Below are positions 7,725 to 19,800 of a stretch of 64,000 nucleotides of DNA, piece after piece. Positions within the stretch are counted from its first letter, which is position 1, and each line of letters opens with the position of its first letter. Origin of the DNA: a virus. The position numbers were made by a program, and so were the translations under genes. The stretch is from the IMG/VR virus record IMGVR_UViG_3300020469_000014, positions 1-64,000 of that record; one strand, given 5' to 3'. The notes beneath the pieces were generated by a model. It was not told the DNA's origin. It did no database searches and worked only from the letters and a program-made list of their open reading frames with translations.

Positions 7725-10700
7725 TAGATAGATGCAATAGTTCTTAGATCACGAATCTTGGGAACAAAAGCGAAGTTAGTTCCTGACATGATAATTTTAA
7801 TTTGGAATCCATTGAACTGTGGAAGATTCTTCACGTTAAATTCATACTCTTTGTAGTCATCTTCTGTCTGAGATGCAAGGATTCTTCTATCGGGTTTACC
7901 GTTATTTTTTGCCTGATCTATCACATTTCCATTGGAATCCAAGTTTTCAAAGCCTGGGAATAGTTCAAACAACTGATACTCAGGTGGAGCATCGATTCTG
8001 AATATCCTGTATAGAACTCTGATGTCATTTGTTGAATGTTTGTACGCATCAAACATAACCTTCAATCCATCAGCTGACTTCTCAAGATTCACAACCTTAG
8101 ATAAGTAAACTGCGGCACTAGGATCATTATTAAGTGAATTGACTCTTCTATCAGTTGCATAATTATCAATCTTAGAGTTGAGTCTATCCATGATTGTGAT
8201 CATGTTAACTCTATCTAAGTCAATCATAGGACTGACTTTAGAATCATCTGTAGATAGATTTGCTTGTAATGTAAATGACTTTCTGCCTGGGAAGTCAGTA
8301 AGTTTTGCAAGTTCGTTATTCTTAGATGCAACAATTCTAGGAGTAGATAATACGTTATTACTCTGTAGTGAAACAGACTCGTAACCTTGATCCACAAATG
8401 ATTTCAAGTTGCCATCGGGACTATTTCCAGAGAATGTTCGGATCTTAGCATCGATATCAGTTCCTTCTGGTAAGAGAGTTGCAACATTAGGTCTGACAAT
8501 ATTAAATGCAATGTTCTGTGTTGCCATAGGTCCATCAAAGTTACCGACCTGTACATACTGTTGGTCGTAACTACCACCAGACTTATTCTCTTTAAAGAAT
8601 AGTTCTGGGAATCCGTTTGCATTTCCAGTTGCTCTATCCACACCTCTACTTGAGAGACCAACCTTAATCCAGTAATGATCAACGTCAATAGGATACTTGG
8701 TATTGTCAGTAGGAATGAAACTATGAGATGTGTTTACTCTTCTAAGAGAGACACCATTCAATTCATACTTGTAAATCTTATCATTGATGTTGTAATCACC
8801 AGCCTTACTATCATCAATAGATCTAGTGATGTTATTAAGAGTTGAGGTTGTAGTTGTTACACCAGTGTATTTGATAATCTCATTTCCGACCTTAACATAG
8901 CCTGGGTTAGAACTGTTGACTTCAATGTTCTCAAATGACGTGAAGATTCCAACAGCAGTGACAGTCATATCTTCTGTACTTGAAGAATTAACGGTAGATG
9001 TCAATTTCTCTGGTTTTACATCTGCTTCAACACCACTCAAGATTACATTGTCTTCTTGTGAGTACATACCATGATTGGAATGTCTAACACGGAAGTGTAA
9101 TCCATCAGTTACATTTTGTAAGTATTGGATAGAACCACCATTTACAACACTGGTTCCACTGCCGCCAACATATACGATAGCAGATGAGGAGTCAACTTTA
9201 GGTATACCTTGAATATTATCAAGAACTAAAGTATTGAACGCACTAATTACACCAACGTTATTTGGAATTGATAATCTCAAGTCTTTTCCGAATCCACCAG
9301 TATTTGTGGCAGACACAGTAAGAACATCACCAGCAGAGTATCCTGTTCCACCAATGGCAACCGTTGCAGCAACAGCAACTCTGTTATCGACTGTCAAGTT
9401 GACAGTTGCACCAGTTCCTTTACCAAATTGTGAAACGACAGGCACATTAGAGTAAACAACAGGTGTAGCAGAAAATCCACTACCACCACTTGTAATTGTT
9501 AGATCACTACCAACACCGATTGCACCAAGAACTTTGTTTAGATTTGCACTAAAGTTTGGATTTGCCTGTTGGTAAATTGTAGTTCCTTCTGTCAATCCAG
9601 CCTGTTCTGAAGCAGTTAAACTCTTACCTAAACCAATCACTGCATTGTATGAAAGCATATCAATAGGGTTGTTAGCAAGAGAAACAATCTGTCTGTTTCC
9701 TACTTCAAGATCTGGATTATAGAAGTTGACTCTACCCGATGTTGAAGTGAAGTTTGCTCTGAATAGATTGAACTTAAGATCTTCTAACTGACTTGGATCC
9801 CATGTAGCACCGTTCTGTGATTTGAACAATGAACCAAGTAGAGGTTGTTGGGAAACAATAATTTTTTCAGAGTCATCAGCATTGAGCGTAGTTATGTCTT
9901 CCTCACCCATCCTAGAGATGAATACAAAATATTCATTAGATGCAGATAGAAGAACAATTGCAAACTCTCCTCCACCTTCACAATACACAGGTGCAGGGAA
10001 GGTAAATGTTGTTGCTTTAGATCCATCCTCAGAGATAACAACTTCATCGGGATCAAGAATAGACTCACCAAATGGTAAAATCTCTTGAGTGGGCAAACCA
10101 GTTTGAAGTGTTCTTACTTGTAAGGTAACAGGTAGTTGATTCGTATCTTTTGCTCGGAAGTAAACTTCGCATTTAGTGAGGAATACACCGTTAACATCAG
10201 GAACTTCAAACGATTGTGCAAGAGGGTCAACCCATCTAGTCTGAGATGTAGATCTGTTTTTGAAGGTATTCTTAACGACAAGTCTACTACTTGTACTACT
10301 AAGAGTTCTATCGGATGATTGAGGTATTCTCTGAACATCTGCATTTCTCATTCTGAGAGTAGATGCCTCTACAGTTTGAAGTGTACCAGATGATGTGAAG
10401 TTTGCTTCACCAGAACTATCTGTGAATCCAGAGATAGTAGAGTTAGTAAGACTTGAAGATAATGTAAATGTCTTTGTACCAGTGTTAAATGAAGGTGCAG
10501 AAGGAACTGTAGGATCAGGTAAGAACAACGATCCAAGTAATGCTCCTGCCTTATCAGTAATCAATCTGATTGAATTTACACTTGCGATAGCACCACTAGA
10601 TTGTCCAATCAACTTCATACCAGTAGTGATGTATCCATAGAAACCAGACGCAGCTTGAAGTTCTAAGGATGCAGTATCAACGTTTAATAATGTTGTGGTA

Positions 10701-13700
10701 GAAGAGTATGTAGATGAAATACTAGAAGCAGGGTCATATGGATTCTGTTTGTAAACCTGTGAAGGATTGTTGTAAGGACCATATTTGTGGTTCTGATTTG
10801 CAAGTCTAAACCTAATTGCATCGTTGTTAGTATTAGGACGACTTCCCTCAATAACTTCGCCAGCACCAAATGTACCACTTATCATTGTAATTTCGATAAG
10901 TTTAGGTATGACATACTTCTGCATGTCGATACTATCGAAGAATGGATATAATCTTGTGTTTGGTTTAAGTCTTCTACAGATAAACTCAATGTTTCTTGAT
11001 CGCATTGTAGCAAGCACTTCTGTGTTTACAACCTTGTCACCAAGACTTGTAGTATCAAATCTTTCACCAACACGGAACTGAATACCTTGTCTTGTTTGAT
11101 TTGTAGTAGTTGTGGTTGTCCTTTCTTTAAATTTTGTAATTGTATCTCTAAAGTTTGTAGTTGTAGTGACGGGAATACCACGACCTCTTCTGAATTTACC
11201 TCTTCTTCTTTTTTTGCCAGTTTTCTTAGACTTCTTAGACCTGAAAAGAGTAGGTCCAGTTGATGAACTTTGTCCAGTCCATGTTGTTTCCCATGAACCC
11301 CAATCAACAGGTGATAGTCCAGTATTACTATCCGCACCAGTGATTCCCATTGTAGAATTGAAACTACCTTCAATATCGTAGGTAGCAGCAGTTCTTCTAG
11401 TTTCAATCCATGTATCAGTGCCTGGATTTAATTCAACCTGACCAATCCAGTTAACAACAGCAAATGGGTTTACATTCTCGATACGAGTTGCAAATTTGTT
11501 CTCCAAGAAAACTGTGTCACTGTAATTTAAACATACAACGTCACCGATTCTCTTGACGTTTGAATCTCCAAGATCTTCAACAAACCTATAGTCAGCAGTA
11601 GGATTAGAAGATGTTGCAGCACCAACAATCGCCTCTGATCCAAGTAGTAAGTCAATAGATGTTGTATAGTGTTGAGGTCTTAATCTTCCCTCTGCCGCAT
11701 CAACAGATGCCTTGTATGCTGAGTTACCTACATCACCACCAGTTACAGATTTAAAGTTATCAACAAAGAATCCTGATTTGAATCTATCAAGATTTGTTTG
11801 TGGATCACGAAGAGACATGTTTGTAGTCTCAACTTCTAGGAGTGAAAGTGAAGTATAGTATTCAATATTTTTAATTCTGTTCTCAATACTTGCGATATCC
11901 TTCATTTGGAATCGCTTGTGTCTAGCAATAGTGATTTCTGCTTCTGCTGGATCGTAAAGATATGGAGGAAGTTCAATAGTTGCAACTTCTAAAGCATTAT
12001 CAATGGTGTTTGGAAGTTTTGGCAACTCAGATGGAACACCTTGAGATAGAGTGAAGAAACCCTCTTTACTTAAGAATAACTTATCAATTCTTCCAAGATA
12101 ATATTCGTAAGATAAATTCAATGATTTATCTTTGGCAAGAACATGAGAAGAAGACGATGTGCCTGGATTAAACTGTCTAGCGTCAAACTCCCAAGGAGCC
12201 TTACCAGCAACAGTAGATACAACTCTAGGTCTTAAATCAATAATATCAGAAATTGGAGTTGTTCCAATAAAAGGTAGTGCGCCTTTGTAATACTTTTTCT
12301 CGTAAGAGTTTACAGTTACAAAGTCGCCTGGATCTGAAGCATCAATAACAAAGTTGTTATAGACAATAGTAATTCTTCTAGTAGGTGCTTCCGTACCAGA
12401 TTTCTTTACAAGTGCAGAGAAGTCAACATAGTCCAATCTTTGGCCTGGATCGAACTCATAGTTATTCTTGATGTCTCTGTCGCCTGGAATAAAGGTCTGA
12501 ACTACACCAGAAACTTTAGTTTCTTCAAATACGATCTCTTCACCAATCTCAAAAGCGTTTTCGTTTTGAGATACAAAACTTACTTCATTAGATCCATTAG
12601 TTGTAACAAATACGGCAGATGCACCAGATGTCTTACCAACAATATTCTCACCAACTACAGCATTGAGAATATTGGAGTTTAGATTAGTAAGTTGTAAGAT
12701 TGGGAACTGAGGATCAGAAGCTGATGAAGATTCTAATACAGCAAGAACTTCTGCAACATCACAAACTCCAAGAGAAATTCTTTCATCTTGAACTCTATTA
12801 CCAAATGTTGTGTCATAAGTAAGACCATCATTTAACTTCATTAATCCAGTGCCTGACTGGGTTTTTGAGGAGTTGGTTAAAGTATATGTTGTTGCTCTCT
12901 TGAATACCTTTGATTTTGGTTTGACATTTACTTTCTTCCAAGTTACGGTCAATACAGCAGGACCAGAAGCATTGTCTAATCCAGATAAAGTAGCAGTTCT
13001 ACCACTAACTGTAAGTTTTTGATCTGTTAATGATTCAACTTTACCCGTTGTTTTAAATGTGAGGTTGTAGTCCTCTTCATCGAATGGTTCGAGAGTCAAA
13101 TCAGCATCAGTTTCTAGAGTTCCACTGAAAGCATTACTTGAAACTGTAACGTTATAAGATTTCTTGAATATGATGTCTGCACCATTCAAGTCAACAGATG
13201 CAATATTAGGTTTGCTTAGTTCACTGAATAAAAATGCACTAGAGTTGTTTTGAACTTCTAAAGTGACCTTAAATAGATCATTTGCAGATACAGCTGACGT
13301 AGGTAGTGTACCAGAACATACGTTCTCAACATCTGTAGTCGCTTCAAGACTGATAGCAACAGCAGTTGCAGCAGTAACTCTGCTGAATGTAGGAACGGAG
13401 TTGCCTGAAATACTATACTGAATAATATCTCCAGTCTTAATACCAGAGTTTACAAAACTGGCACTAGGAGATGTGATTGTAGATGCAGCACCAGACTTTG
13501 CACTAACAGTAAACTGTGTTGCAACTGGAGCAATCAAATGACCTAATCCCAAAACAGGATCAGCTGTGAATGGATAGTTTGTAGGATCGTTACTAACAAG
13601 TTGTTTGATATCCTCCACACCATAGTCTTCTACTTCAGTAACACTTCTATTTGCAGTAAAACCATTGAAGAATAATTCTTCACCAACTTGGAATTGTCCG

Positions 13701-15241
13701 TTTACTTGATATAAAGTTAATTGTGTCGAATTACTTGAAGAAGTATATGCGTATCCTATAGCGTTACTATTTTGACCTGTAACATAGGTTGGGCATTGTA
13801 CGCTTGTCCCAGTATTTAATTGTAGGTATGTGAATGTCTGAATGTCATATAGAGATGTCTCAAACACGGTAGAAGAGTCTGCATATCCAACATTCTTCAA
13901 CTTCATGTCATAAACTCTAGCAACACCTATCTGTTCACCATTTGATGTACCAACAGTAGAAGTTCTTTCATTGAATAGTTTTACATAAGAACTTGTACTG
14001 ATACCAATTAGAGGAGAACCATAAACGTTGTTTACTTCAATTTGTCTACCAACACTAAACGGTAAAGACTCATTGATAATCCTTGCAGTATCTCTTGGTT
14101 TAGGAACATCAACAGTAGTTGTGTTGAGTGTTTCAATCTCATATCCTTTGACGTATGCCTTGCCAGGTCCGATAGACAAGCACATTAAATCCTCAGTAGG
14201 AACATTACCCTGCTGAGTTAATTGGTTTGGATAAAATGCACCATCATTTCCTACTCTGTCATTAAGACACTCCTTAGCTGCGAGAGGGAATGGGTTCACA
14301 TAGTAGTGACCAGATTCATCATATGTTCTTCTTGCAAGTTCGTCACGAAGCAAGTTGTAGTTATCAGCGCCAGGTTTTACGAATTTTTGTAGAACGCCAT
14401 CTACAACTCTCATCAATTCTACGAAATTCTCATCATTCAAATCTGTGAGAGACTTCTTGATTAAGGTTGTTGATAGTTTGAATCTATCTGCACCAGGCGC
14501 TGCAAAGTTTGAGAAACCTCTTGCATTGTCATACAAGTCGTTATCTGATGCAGATGCAGTTACAAGTTCTTCCTTGATTAAAAGACCAATTCTATATGAT
14601 GGTTGATTGCTATATTGGTCTAAGACTACTGTAGCATCACCAACGGTAACAAAGAAACCTCTGAGGAAATAGACACCTTGGGCAATCTTTGCTGCAGCAC
14701 CTGTAGCAACTGCATTTGATATAAGTGTTGTTGCAAAACTAGCTCCCTGTCTGATACTAGACAGAGAATAATTCATATCCTCTTCTAATATAAGATTTTC
14801 ACCATCCGCAAAAGTTTTTCTTGAAAAATCAGTATCACTAGAACTGTTATACTTGATATAAAGAGTATATGATCCTTTGACTGACGTTCTATTTGTAATA
14901 TATGTTTCTACTTTAGCGGTAACACCACTAGTCTCACCTTTAATTTTTTTACCTACCAAGTTGTCTAGGTAGACAGAAACAGGGATACCTAAGTGACTGT
15001 CATCGATCTGAACACAAGTGTATTCGTTATCGTATGCAATCTGGCCTGGTATAACAACAGAACCTTCTTTGAAGAAGTGCTTACCAAATTTTTCAACCTG
15101 ATTCTGTAGAATAGATTGAAGTGTTGTGAGTTCCCTAGACTGTACAGGTAAGCCTGGTTTGAATAGTACCCTTTGATAATTTTTTAAATCATTAAAATCA
15201 TCGAAGTATGGAGATGAATTTAAGTTGGTATTTTGTGGCAT
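7724..15241 (-). CDS. Giant DUF4815-type virion protein (2505 aa)
   Basis: The N-terminal approximately 900 residues (start MPQNTNLNSSPYFDDF, then VLFKPGLPVQSRELTTLQ) match the DUF4815 type found in large baseplate/tail proteins of marine T4-like phages. Later parts contain GGxGY-type beta modules (for example SGGSGFSATPVV and GGTGYSAGDVL) also present in neighbouring proteins. A strikingly basic stretch at about residues 1334-1354 (KKSKKTGKKRRRGKFRRGRG) is followed by Thr-rich sequence. Gene order just downstream of gp8 places it where T4 carries gp9-gp12, so a peripheral baseplate or fibre-attachment role is likely. There is no evidence of catalytic activity. Confidence 0.85.
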   Translation of the reverse strand: MPQNTNLNSSPYFDDFNDLKNYQRVLFKPGLPVQSRELTTLQSILQNQVEKFGKHFFKEGSVVIPGQIAYDNEYTCVQIDDSHLGIPVSVYLDNLVGKKIKGETSGVTAKVETYITNRTSVKGSYTLYIKYNSSSDTDFSRKTFADGENLILEEDMNYSLSSIRQGASFATTLISNAVATGAAAKIAQGVYFLRGFFVTVGDATVVLDQYSNQPSYRIGLLIKEELVTASASDNDLYDNARGFSNFAAPGADRFKLSTTLIKKSLTDLNDENFVELMRVVDGVLQKFVKPGADNYNLLRDELARRTYDESGHYYVNPFPLAAKECLNDRVGNDGAFYPNQLTQQGNVPTEDLMCLSIGPGKAYVKGYEIETLNTTTVDVPKPRDTARIINESLPFSVGRQIEVNNVYGSPLIGISTSSYVKLFNERTSTVGTSNGEQIGVARVYDMKLKNVGYADSSTVFETSLYDIQTFTYLQLNTGTSVQCPTYVTGQNSNAIGYAYTSSSNSTQLTLYQVNGQFQVGEELFFNGFTANRSVTEVEDYGVEDIKQLVSNDPTNYPFTADPVLGLGHLIAPVATQFTVSAKSGAASTITSPSASFVNSGIKTGDIIQYSISGNSVPTFSRVTAATAVAISLEATTDVENVCSGTLPTSAVSANDLFKVTLEVQNNSSAFLFSELSKPNIASVDLNGADIIFKKSYNVTVSSNAFSGTLETDADLTLEPFDEEDYNLTFKTTGKVESLTDQKLTVSGRTATLSGLDNASGPAVLTVTWKKVNVKPKSKVFKRATTYTLTNSSKTQSGTGLMKLNDGLTYDTTFGNRVQDERISLGVCDVAEVLAVLESSSASDPQFPILQLTNLNSNILNAVVGENIVGKTSGASAVFVTTNGSNEVSFVSQNENAFEIGEEIVFEETKVSGVVQTFIPGDRDIKNNYEFDPGQRLDYVDFSALVKKSGTEAPTRRITIVYNNFVIDASDPGDFVTVNSYEKKYYKGALPFIGTTPISDIIDLRPRVVSTVAGKAPWEFDARQFNPGTSSSSHVLAKDKSLNLSYEYYLGRIDKLFLSKEGFFTLSQGVPSELPKLPNTIDNALEVATIELPPYLYDPAEAEITIARHKRFQMKDIASIENRIKNIEYYTSLSLLEVETTNMSLRDPQTNLDRFKSGFFVDNFKSVTGGDVGNSAYKASVDAAEGRLRPQHYTTSIDLLLGSEAIVGAATSSNPTADYRFVEDLGDSNVKRIGDVVCLNYSDTVFLENKFATRIENVNPFAVVNWIGQVELNPGTDTWIETRRTAATYDIEGSFNSTMGITGADSNTGLSPVDWGSWETTWTGQSSSTGPTLFRSKKSKKTGKKRRRGKFRRGRGIPVTTTTNFRDTITKFKERTTTTTTNQTRQGIQFRVGERFDTTSLGDKVVNTEVLATMRSRNIEFICRRLKPNTRLYPFFDSIDMQKYVIPKLIEITMISGTFGAGEVIEGSRPNTNNDAIRFRLANQNHKYGPYNNPSQVYKQNPYDPASSISSTYSSTTTLLNVDTASLELQAASGFYGYITTGMKLIGQSSGAIASVNSIRLITDKAGALLGSLFLPDPTVPSAPSFNTGTKTFTLSSSLTNSTISGFTDSSGEANFTSSGTLQTVEASTLRMRNADVQRIPQSSDRTLSSTSSRLVVKNTFKNRSTSQTRWVDPLAQSFEVPDVNGVFLTKCEVYFRAKDTNQLPVTLQVRTLQTGLPTQEILPFGESILDPDEVVISEDGSKATTFTFPAPVYCEGGGEFAIVLLSASNEYFVFISRMGEEDITTLNADDSEKIIVSQQPLLGSLFKSQNGATWDPSQLEDLKFNLFRANFTSTSGRVNFYNPDLEVGNRQIVSLANNPIDMLSYNAVIGLGKSLTASEQAGLTEGTTIYQQANPNFSANLNKVLGAIGVGSDLTITSGGSGFSATPVVYSNVPVVSQFGKGTGATVNLTVDNRVAVAATVAIGGTGYSAGDVLTVSATNTGGFGKDLRLSIPNNVGVISAFNTLVLDNIQGIPKVDSSSAIVYVGGSGTSVVNGGSIQYLQNVTDGLHFRVRHSNHGMYSQEDNVILSGVEADVKPEKLTSTVNSSSTEDMTVTAVGIFTSFENIEVNSSNPGYVKVGNEIIKYTGVTTTTSTLNNITRSIDDSKAGDYNINDKIYKYELNGVSLRRVNTSHSFIPTDNTKYPIDVDHYWIKVGLSSRGVDRATGNANGFPELFFKENKSGGSYDQQYVQVGNFDGPMATQNIAFNIVRPNVATLLPEGTDIDAKIRTFSGNSPDGNLKSFVDQGYESVSLQSNNVLSTPRIVASKNNELAKLTDFPGRKSFTLQANLSTDDSKVSPMIDLDRVNMITIMDRLNSKIDNYATDRRVNSLNNDPSAAVYLSKVVNLEKSADGLKVMFDAYKHSTNDIRVLYRIFRIDAPPEYQLFELFPGFENLDSNGNVIDQAKNNGKPDRRILASQTEDDYKEYEFNVKNLPQFNGFQIKIIMSGTNFAFVPKIRDLRTIASI

Positions 15242-15247
15242 TTGTCT

Positions 15248-16843
15248 TTAGAACTCCAGTACTATCTTGATGTCTTCCTTCTGACTTGCAGATCTAGGAA
15301 TCGCAGTCCGATTATCAATATAGATAATTTCACCTGATTTGGTATTGAATTCCGCTGATGAAATACCAGAAGTAAAACTCATACCTAATTGGTAGGTCTT
15401 ATTATTTATTGAGGTACTGACACCGTTATATGAGGTGTCAACAGACAACAACGAACCGTTTACTGATGATCCATTAATCGTTACACCGTACCCTGTATCA
15501 GGAATAGAAGTAAATGGAACAATCTTGTATCCAGTTTCACTAGAAGCAAGACCCATTGGTTGATAATACTTCAACACTCCAGTAACTTTATCCCAAGAAG
15601 CAACATATCCAATCGCAGTAGAACCAACACCAACCGTCTGTGTGATTTCAGAGTCAACAGCATAGGTTGTTGCAGTAGTCATACCACCAAGTTTCAAAGC
15701 TTTTAATCCACTCACCATTGCAGTGTCTAGCAATTCTGTGCTACTGCCAAATACGGTGGGATTCTTTATTAGTCCAACCCTAGCAAAATCATTACCCTCA
15801 ATGATATCGGGGTTAGTTTCTAGAGTTTCAAATCTAGAATAGAGTAGTGCTCTGTACGCACCAAGTTCCCTGTAGATGTCATGTCCATGACCACCCTTCG
15901 GAGGAATGATGACACTAAAGTCTGCTACCGATGTCGTTCCGATACCTGTATTGGTAAGGTTAGCAAGTACTCCGCCAGACTGACTGCCTGGAGCGCCTGG
16001 GAAAAACTGGATGGATCCATGAGTGTATCCTTCTCCTCCATCAGTAACAAATACTTCAGATACTTTTCCGAAAGAGTCAATCGTAATAGTAGCCTTTCCT
16101 CCTGCCCCATCTCCCAGAATGGGAACATTTGCAAAGGATGTTGAGATCGGTTGGTAGTTAGAACCTCTATTATCAACCACAACCACTTCAATCTTTCCAT
16201 CTATAGAATTAGCTTTTGTTGCGACAGTCTCGCCTTGTTTGCCCCAGTCTTCGGGCACTGGTATGTATTCAATAGAGTCAAATTTAACAATTTCACTAGG
16301 TTTAATTGTGTAAAGATATTTCCAAACATAACCATCGCCACTAGTGCCAGCTGCTCTTGGCTCAAGGTCAACAAATGTGGGTTGGTCATATGAAGGCCTA
16401 CCCTTCGGGTTCTCTGGGTCTGATCCATTTTGTAGACAGATGTAAACTTTCAGGTCTTCGTTCACTATGTAGTAATTTGCATCGTACAGACTACCTTGAC
16501 TAGTAATAGGTGTCAGATTATAGATGTTATAATCATGTCTATACATTTCATATGTAGTACCCGCCACCCATGAAACTTTTCTGACAAGTCTGCGAACATC
16601 TTTATCAGTCACCTTTTTCATCGCAATGATAGATTCTTTGATGGAATACTCTTCCTCAAATCCATCCAACGGTGCTGGCGTATTTGTAGCCCATGTGGCA
16701 GTACCGCCCGCCTTCGATTCAACGGAATTGGGTAATCCCATGAACGCATAATATTTGTTAACAGTAGATCCTACTCCAACAAAACTTTTTACAAAAGTCT
16801 CGGCGTTCAGAATCCTAAACTGTTCGGATATAATAGCAGGCAT
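15248..16843 (-). CDS. gp8: Baseplate wedge protein gp8-like (531 aa)
   Basis: Homologous to T4 gp8, which joins the baseplate wedge between gp6/gp7 and gp10. Landmarks aligned from memory with T4 gp8 include GTSGDGYVWKYLYTI (T4 has GDGYVWEYLFEI) and the C-terminal GEIIYIDNR...EDIKIVLEF (T4 GEMIYMENR...EEINILFTF). It is about 200 residues longer than T4 gp8 (334 aa). The extra sequence in the middle contains GGxGY beta modules such as VTDGGEGYTHGSI. A TAAATA late motif lies about 24 nt upstream of the ATG. Confident assignment. Confidence 0.9.
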   Translation of the reverse strand: MPAIISEQFRILNAETFVKSFVGVGSTVNKYYAFMGLPNSVESKAGGTATWATNTPAPLDGFEEEYSIKESIIAMKKVTDKDVRRLVRKVSWVAGTTYEMYRHDYNIYNLTPITSQGSLYDANYYIVNEDLKVYICLQNGSDPENPKGRPSYDQPTFVDLEPRAAGTSGDGYVWKYLYTIKPSEIVKFDSIEYIPVPEDWGKQGETVATKANSIDGKIEVVVVDNRGSNYQPISTSFANVPILGDGAGGKATITIDSFGKVSEVFVTDGGEGYTHGSIQFFPGAPGSQSGGVLANLTNTGIGTTSVADFSVIIPPKGGHGHDIYRELGAYRALLYSRFETLETNPDIIEGNDFARVGLIKNPTVFGSSTELLDTAMVSGLKALKLGGMTTATTYAVDSEITQTVGVGSTAIGYVASWDKVTGVLKYYQPMGLASSETGYKIVPFTSIPDTGYGVTINGSSVNGSLLSVDTSYNGVSTSINNKTYQLGMSFTSGISSAEFNTKSGEIIYIDNRTAIPRSASQKEDIKIVLEF

Positions 16844-16866
16844 TTTAAAAAAACTAGTCTTTAGGT

Positions 16867-16877
16867 CTATTTAGTGG
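16867..16877 (-). promoter_or_regulatory. Late-promoter-like CCACTAAATAG
   Basis: Minus-strand CCACTAAATAG about 24 nt upstream of the gp8 start, in the short gap after the 3000-aa gene. Confidence 0.6.
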
Positions 16878-19800
16878 TTAAGTTAGTGGTTTCTTTCTGG
16901 AGACCACCGCAGCAGTGGATAATCCAACATTTCCATTCATAGGATTGACAAGGAAACTTGTAGGATTACCAGCACCACGATTCTGATATCCAAGTAATTT
17001 ACCCCAACTATATTTACCCCAGAAAGTATCAGTAGTTGCCGTTGTGCCAACACCAACTTGAATTGTATTATTTCCGTAAGGGGTAGGACCTGGTTGGAAA
17101 GCACATGTAACTGTGACCAAACCAGAGATCGCATCACCTGTTGTGATCTGTTCAACTCTGAACACACCACCAAGATAATCACCAGAAGTTACCATACCGA
17201 CAGGTTGATTTGCACCACTTGAGGTTGTTATACCAGTCAATGCGTGGCCAACAACTAATGAACTATCGTAGATAGTAAAGAAGTCTCCCTTCTCAAGTCC
17301 ACTGAAGTTAACTCCAAGAGAGTTGAGTGAGGAATATCCATAACCCAAATTAGTATTATCATTGAACTGAGACTTAAGAGTAAAAGCCAATCTTGGTAAT
17401 ACACTTGCAGAACCTGGCAACCATGTATTTATTCCTACAATGTCGCCAAAATCACCTTCCGCATCAACAGAGAATAAATCTTCTCTCTTAGTTGCATCTG
17501 ACTGTACAATAACTGGAGGACTACTTCCTACTCTGTAACCGAATCCACCATCAGTAATGTTGATAGATGTAATTACACCAGCGGTTACGGATGCAGTTGC
17601 AGTTGCTCTATTGATAACTGGGTCTGCATAGAAGTTTGTAGTTCCAGAACCAACAACGATAACTCTTGTACTTGCAAAATCACCATAAGGTGTTTGAACA
17701 AGATCACGAATTTCATTAGGTTGAGTAACAACTCTCTTGTTCCAGTTTGCAAGGTCAAAGGAATAATAAAGATCACCAACTGTGGAAATACCAACATAGA
17801 AGTTATCAAAGAACTTAATCTTAGCAAAGTCAAAGGTAGCAGGGTGAACTGTTCCAGCAGGCAACTGTTGACTCCAAGGTTGCCAGAAGTTCTTATCGGT
17901 TGAAATACCAATAGTACCATTGTCACCTACAACGATGAATTTATTACCATCATAGATGATGTCATTTAAGTCAAAGACAGTATTACTTGTCTTATCTCCC
18001 CATCCTGTTCCATCATTAGATGCAAGAATTACACCACCATTACCAACGGCAACATATTCTGACTGTCCATAACAAACCGCATTTAGATTTTGTAATGTTC
18101 CTGAGAATTGACTGAACGCATCTGCGGTTGTAAGACCAACTGCACTAAAGATAGATCCAGCAGCACCAACAGCAACCCATGTGTTTCTACTTCCTTCCCA
18201 GATAACATCATTGAAATGTCCTGTGTAGGTACTGTCTAGTGTTTGAACTTGACCAATAGCAGGTATTTGTCTCTGTTCTAGTAGATTGATAGGAGTCCAT
18301 GAACCGATACTGTTACCGATTGAAACTCCTCTTGCCATAGATGCAAACTCACCCACAGCCATAACATTTACATTACCAGTTGCACTGTTACCAACAGACA
18401 CACCATTGAATGTGATAGTTCCACCAAATCCAATTCTACCTCTCTCCCAGAATGTTCCACTCTTAGTGTTCATGTAGTAACTACTTGCACCAACAGCGAC
18501 ATATGGATCTTCTTTGGTGATCGATTTAAACTCAATAGATGATGTAATACCAGTAATCGAATCAAACTCCCAAGCAAAGATAGGATCTTTACGTTCAATC
18601 AATGCACTGGAAATTGCAACGGTTGGATTTGAGATTTTATATCCAGTTCCTTCATCAACTATATTTAAAGAAGATATACTAGATGATGTAGAAACAATAG
18701 ATGTAACAACGCCTGGAGAGATCTCACTATCCTCAAAGATTTGAACATCTCTCTCAGATTGAACTAACAAATCAATCGCATTGAATACAGGGAAAGCATT
18801 GTTGACATAAATTTTGTCATCCAACTCCCCAACGTTCTTAATAATTCTAGTTGTAGGAAGAACCTTACTCTTCAAGCCTGGTCTTGCTTTCGAGATTAGA
18901 ACACCAGAGAGAATTTGATCTTGTCTTTGCTTCTCCCAAGAAAGTGGTCTTTCTGCAGCGGTGTTAGTGTCAATACCGATACTATCGTAAGAGAATGTTT
19001 CAAGAACATCGGAAGCAACGATTCTCTTACCTGTTCTCGCAAACTGATCAATGTCAGCAGGGTTGAGTTTGTTCTCTTTGATTTGAACAATATCACCAGC
19101 CTTAACAGATGAAACTGGTTCAACAGTTTCAACGTCTCTCGCAGATCCTCTAAAGTAGAATACAGAACATTTAGAATTTGGTTTTGGTGCTTCAGAGAAG
19201 ATGACTCTACTACCCTTAAATGTATAAGAAGACTGTGGAGTCTGTAAAATATCATTGATGTAGATAAAGATATTGTTTGTGATATCCATATCACTACCAG
19301 GCAGAGTCTTAAGACTTAAGATTTCAGTAACACCACTGGTTGTAACAGATAATGTGAACTTTGTACGAGAACCATTGAAGAATGAAGCGATATCATCAAA
19401 CAGAATAAATTGGCCTGGATAGAATCCTGAGAATGTATCATTCTCAAGTTCTTGGACTGTTAATTGGAATTCAGTTAAAACACCAACTCTAGGGTTAGTT
19501 GCAATACCAGAAACAGTTAGAACCTCATCAACTTTGTATGCTGTACCTTCTTCACGAAGCTCAAATTCACCAATGTTTCCGTCTACATTAATACGGAAGT
19601 TAACAACTGCATTTGTTCCGAGTCCAGAATTACCAGAAATGTATTCTAAGTCTCTATTAAAGTATCCAGCTGGTTCTGTAATATCAAGGAATACTGGTTT
19701 GTCAATTCTACCGCCTCTCTTGAAGAGTGCGATTTCAGTTGTAAGTCCAGCATTCACTCTAAACTTACCAGCGTCAATTTTTTCAATGACATCAAATCCA

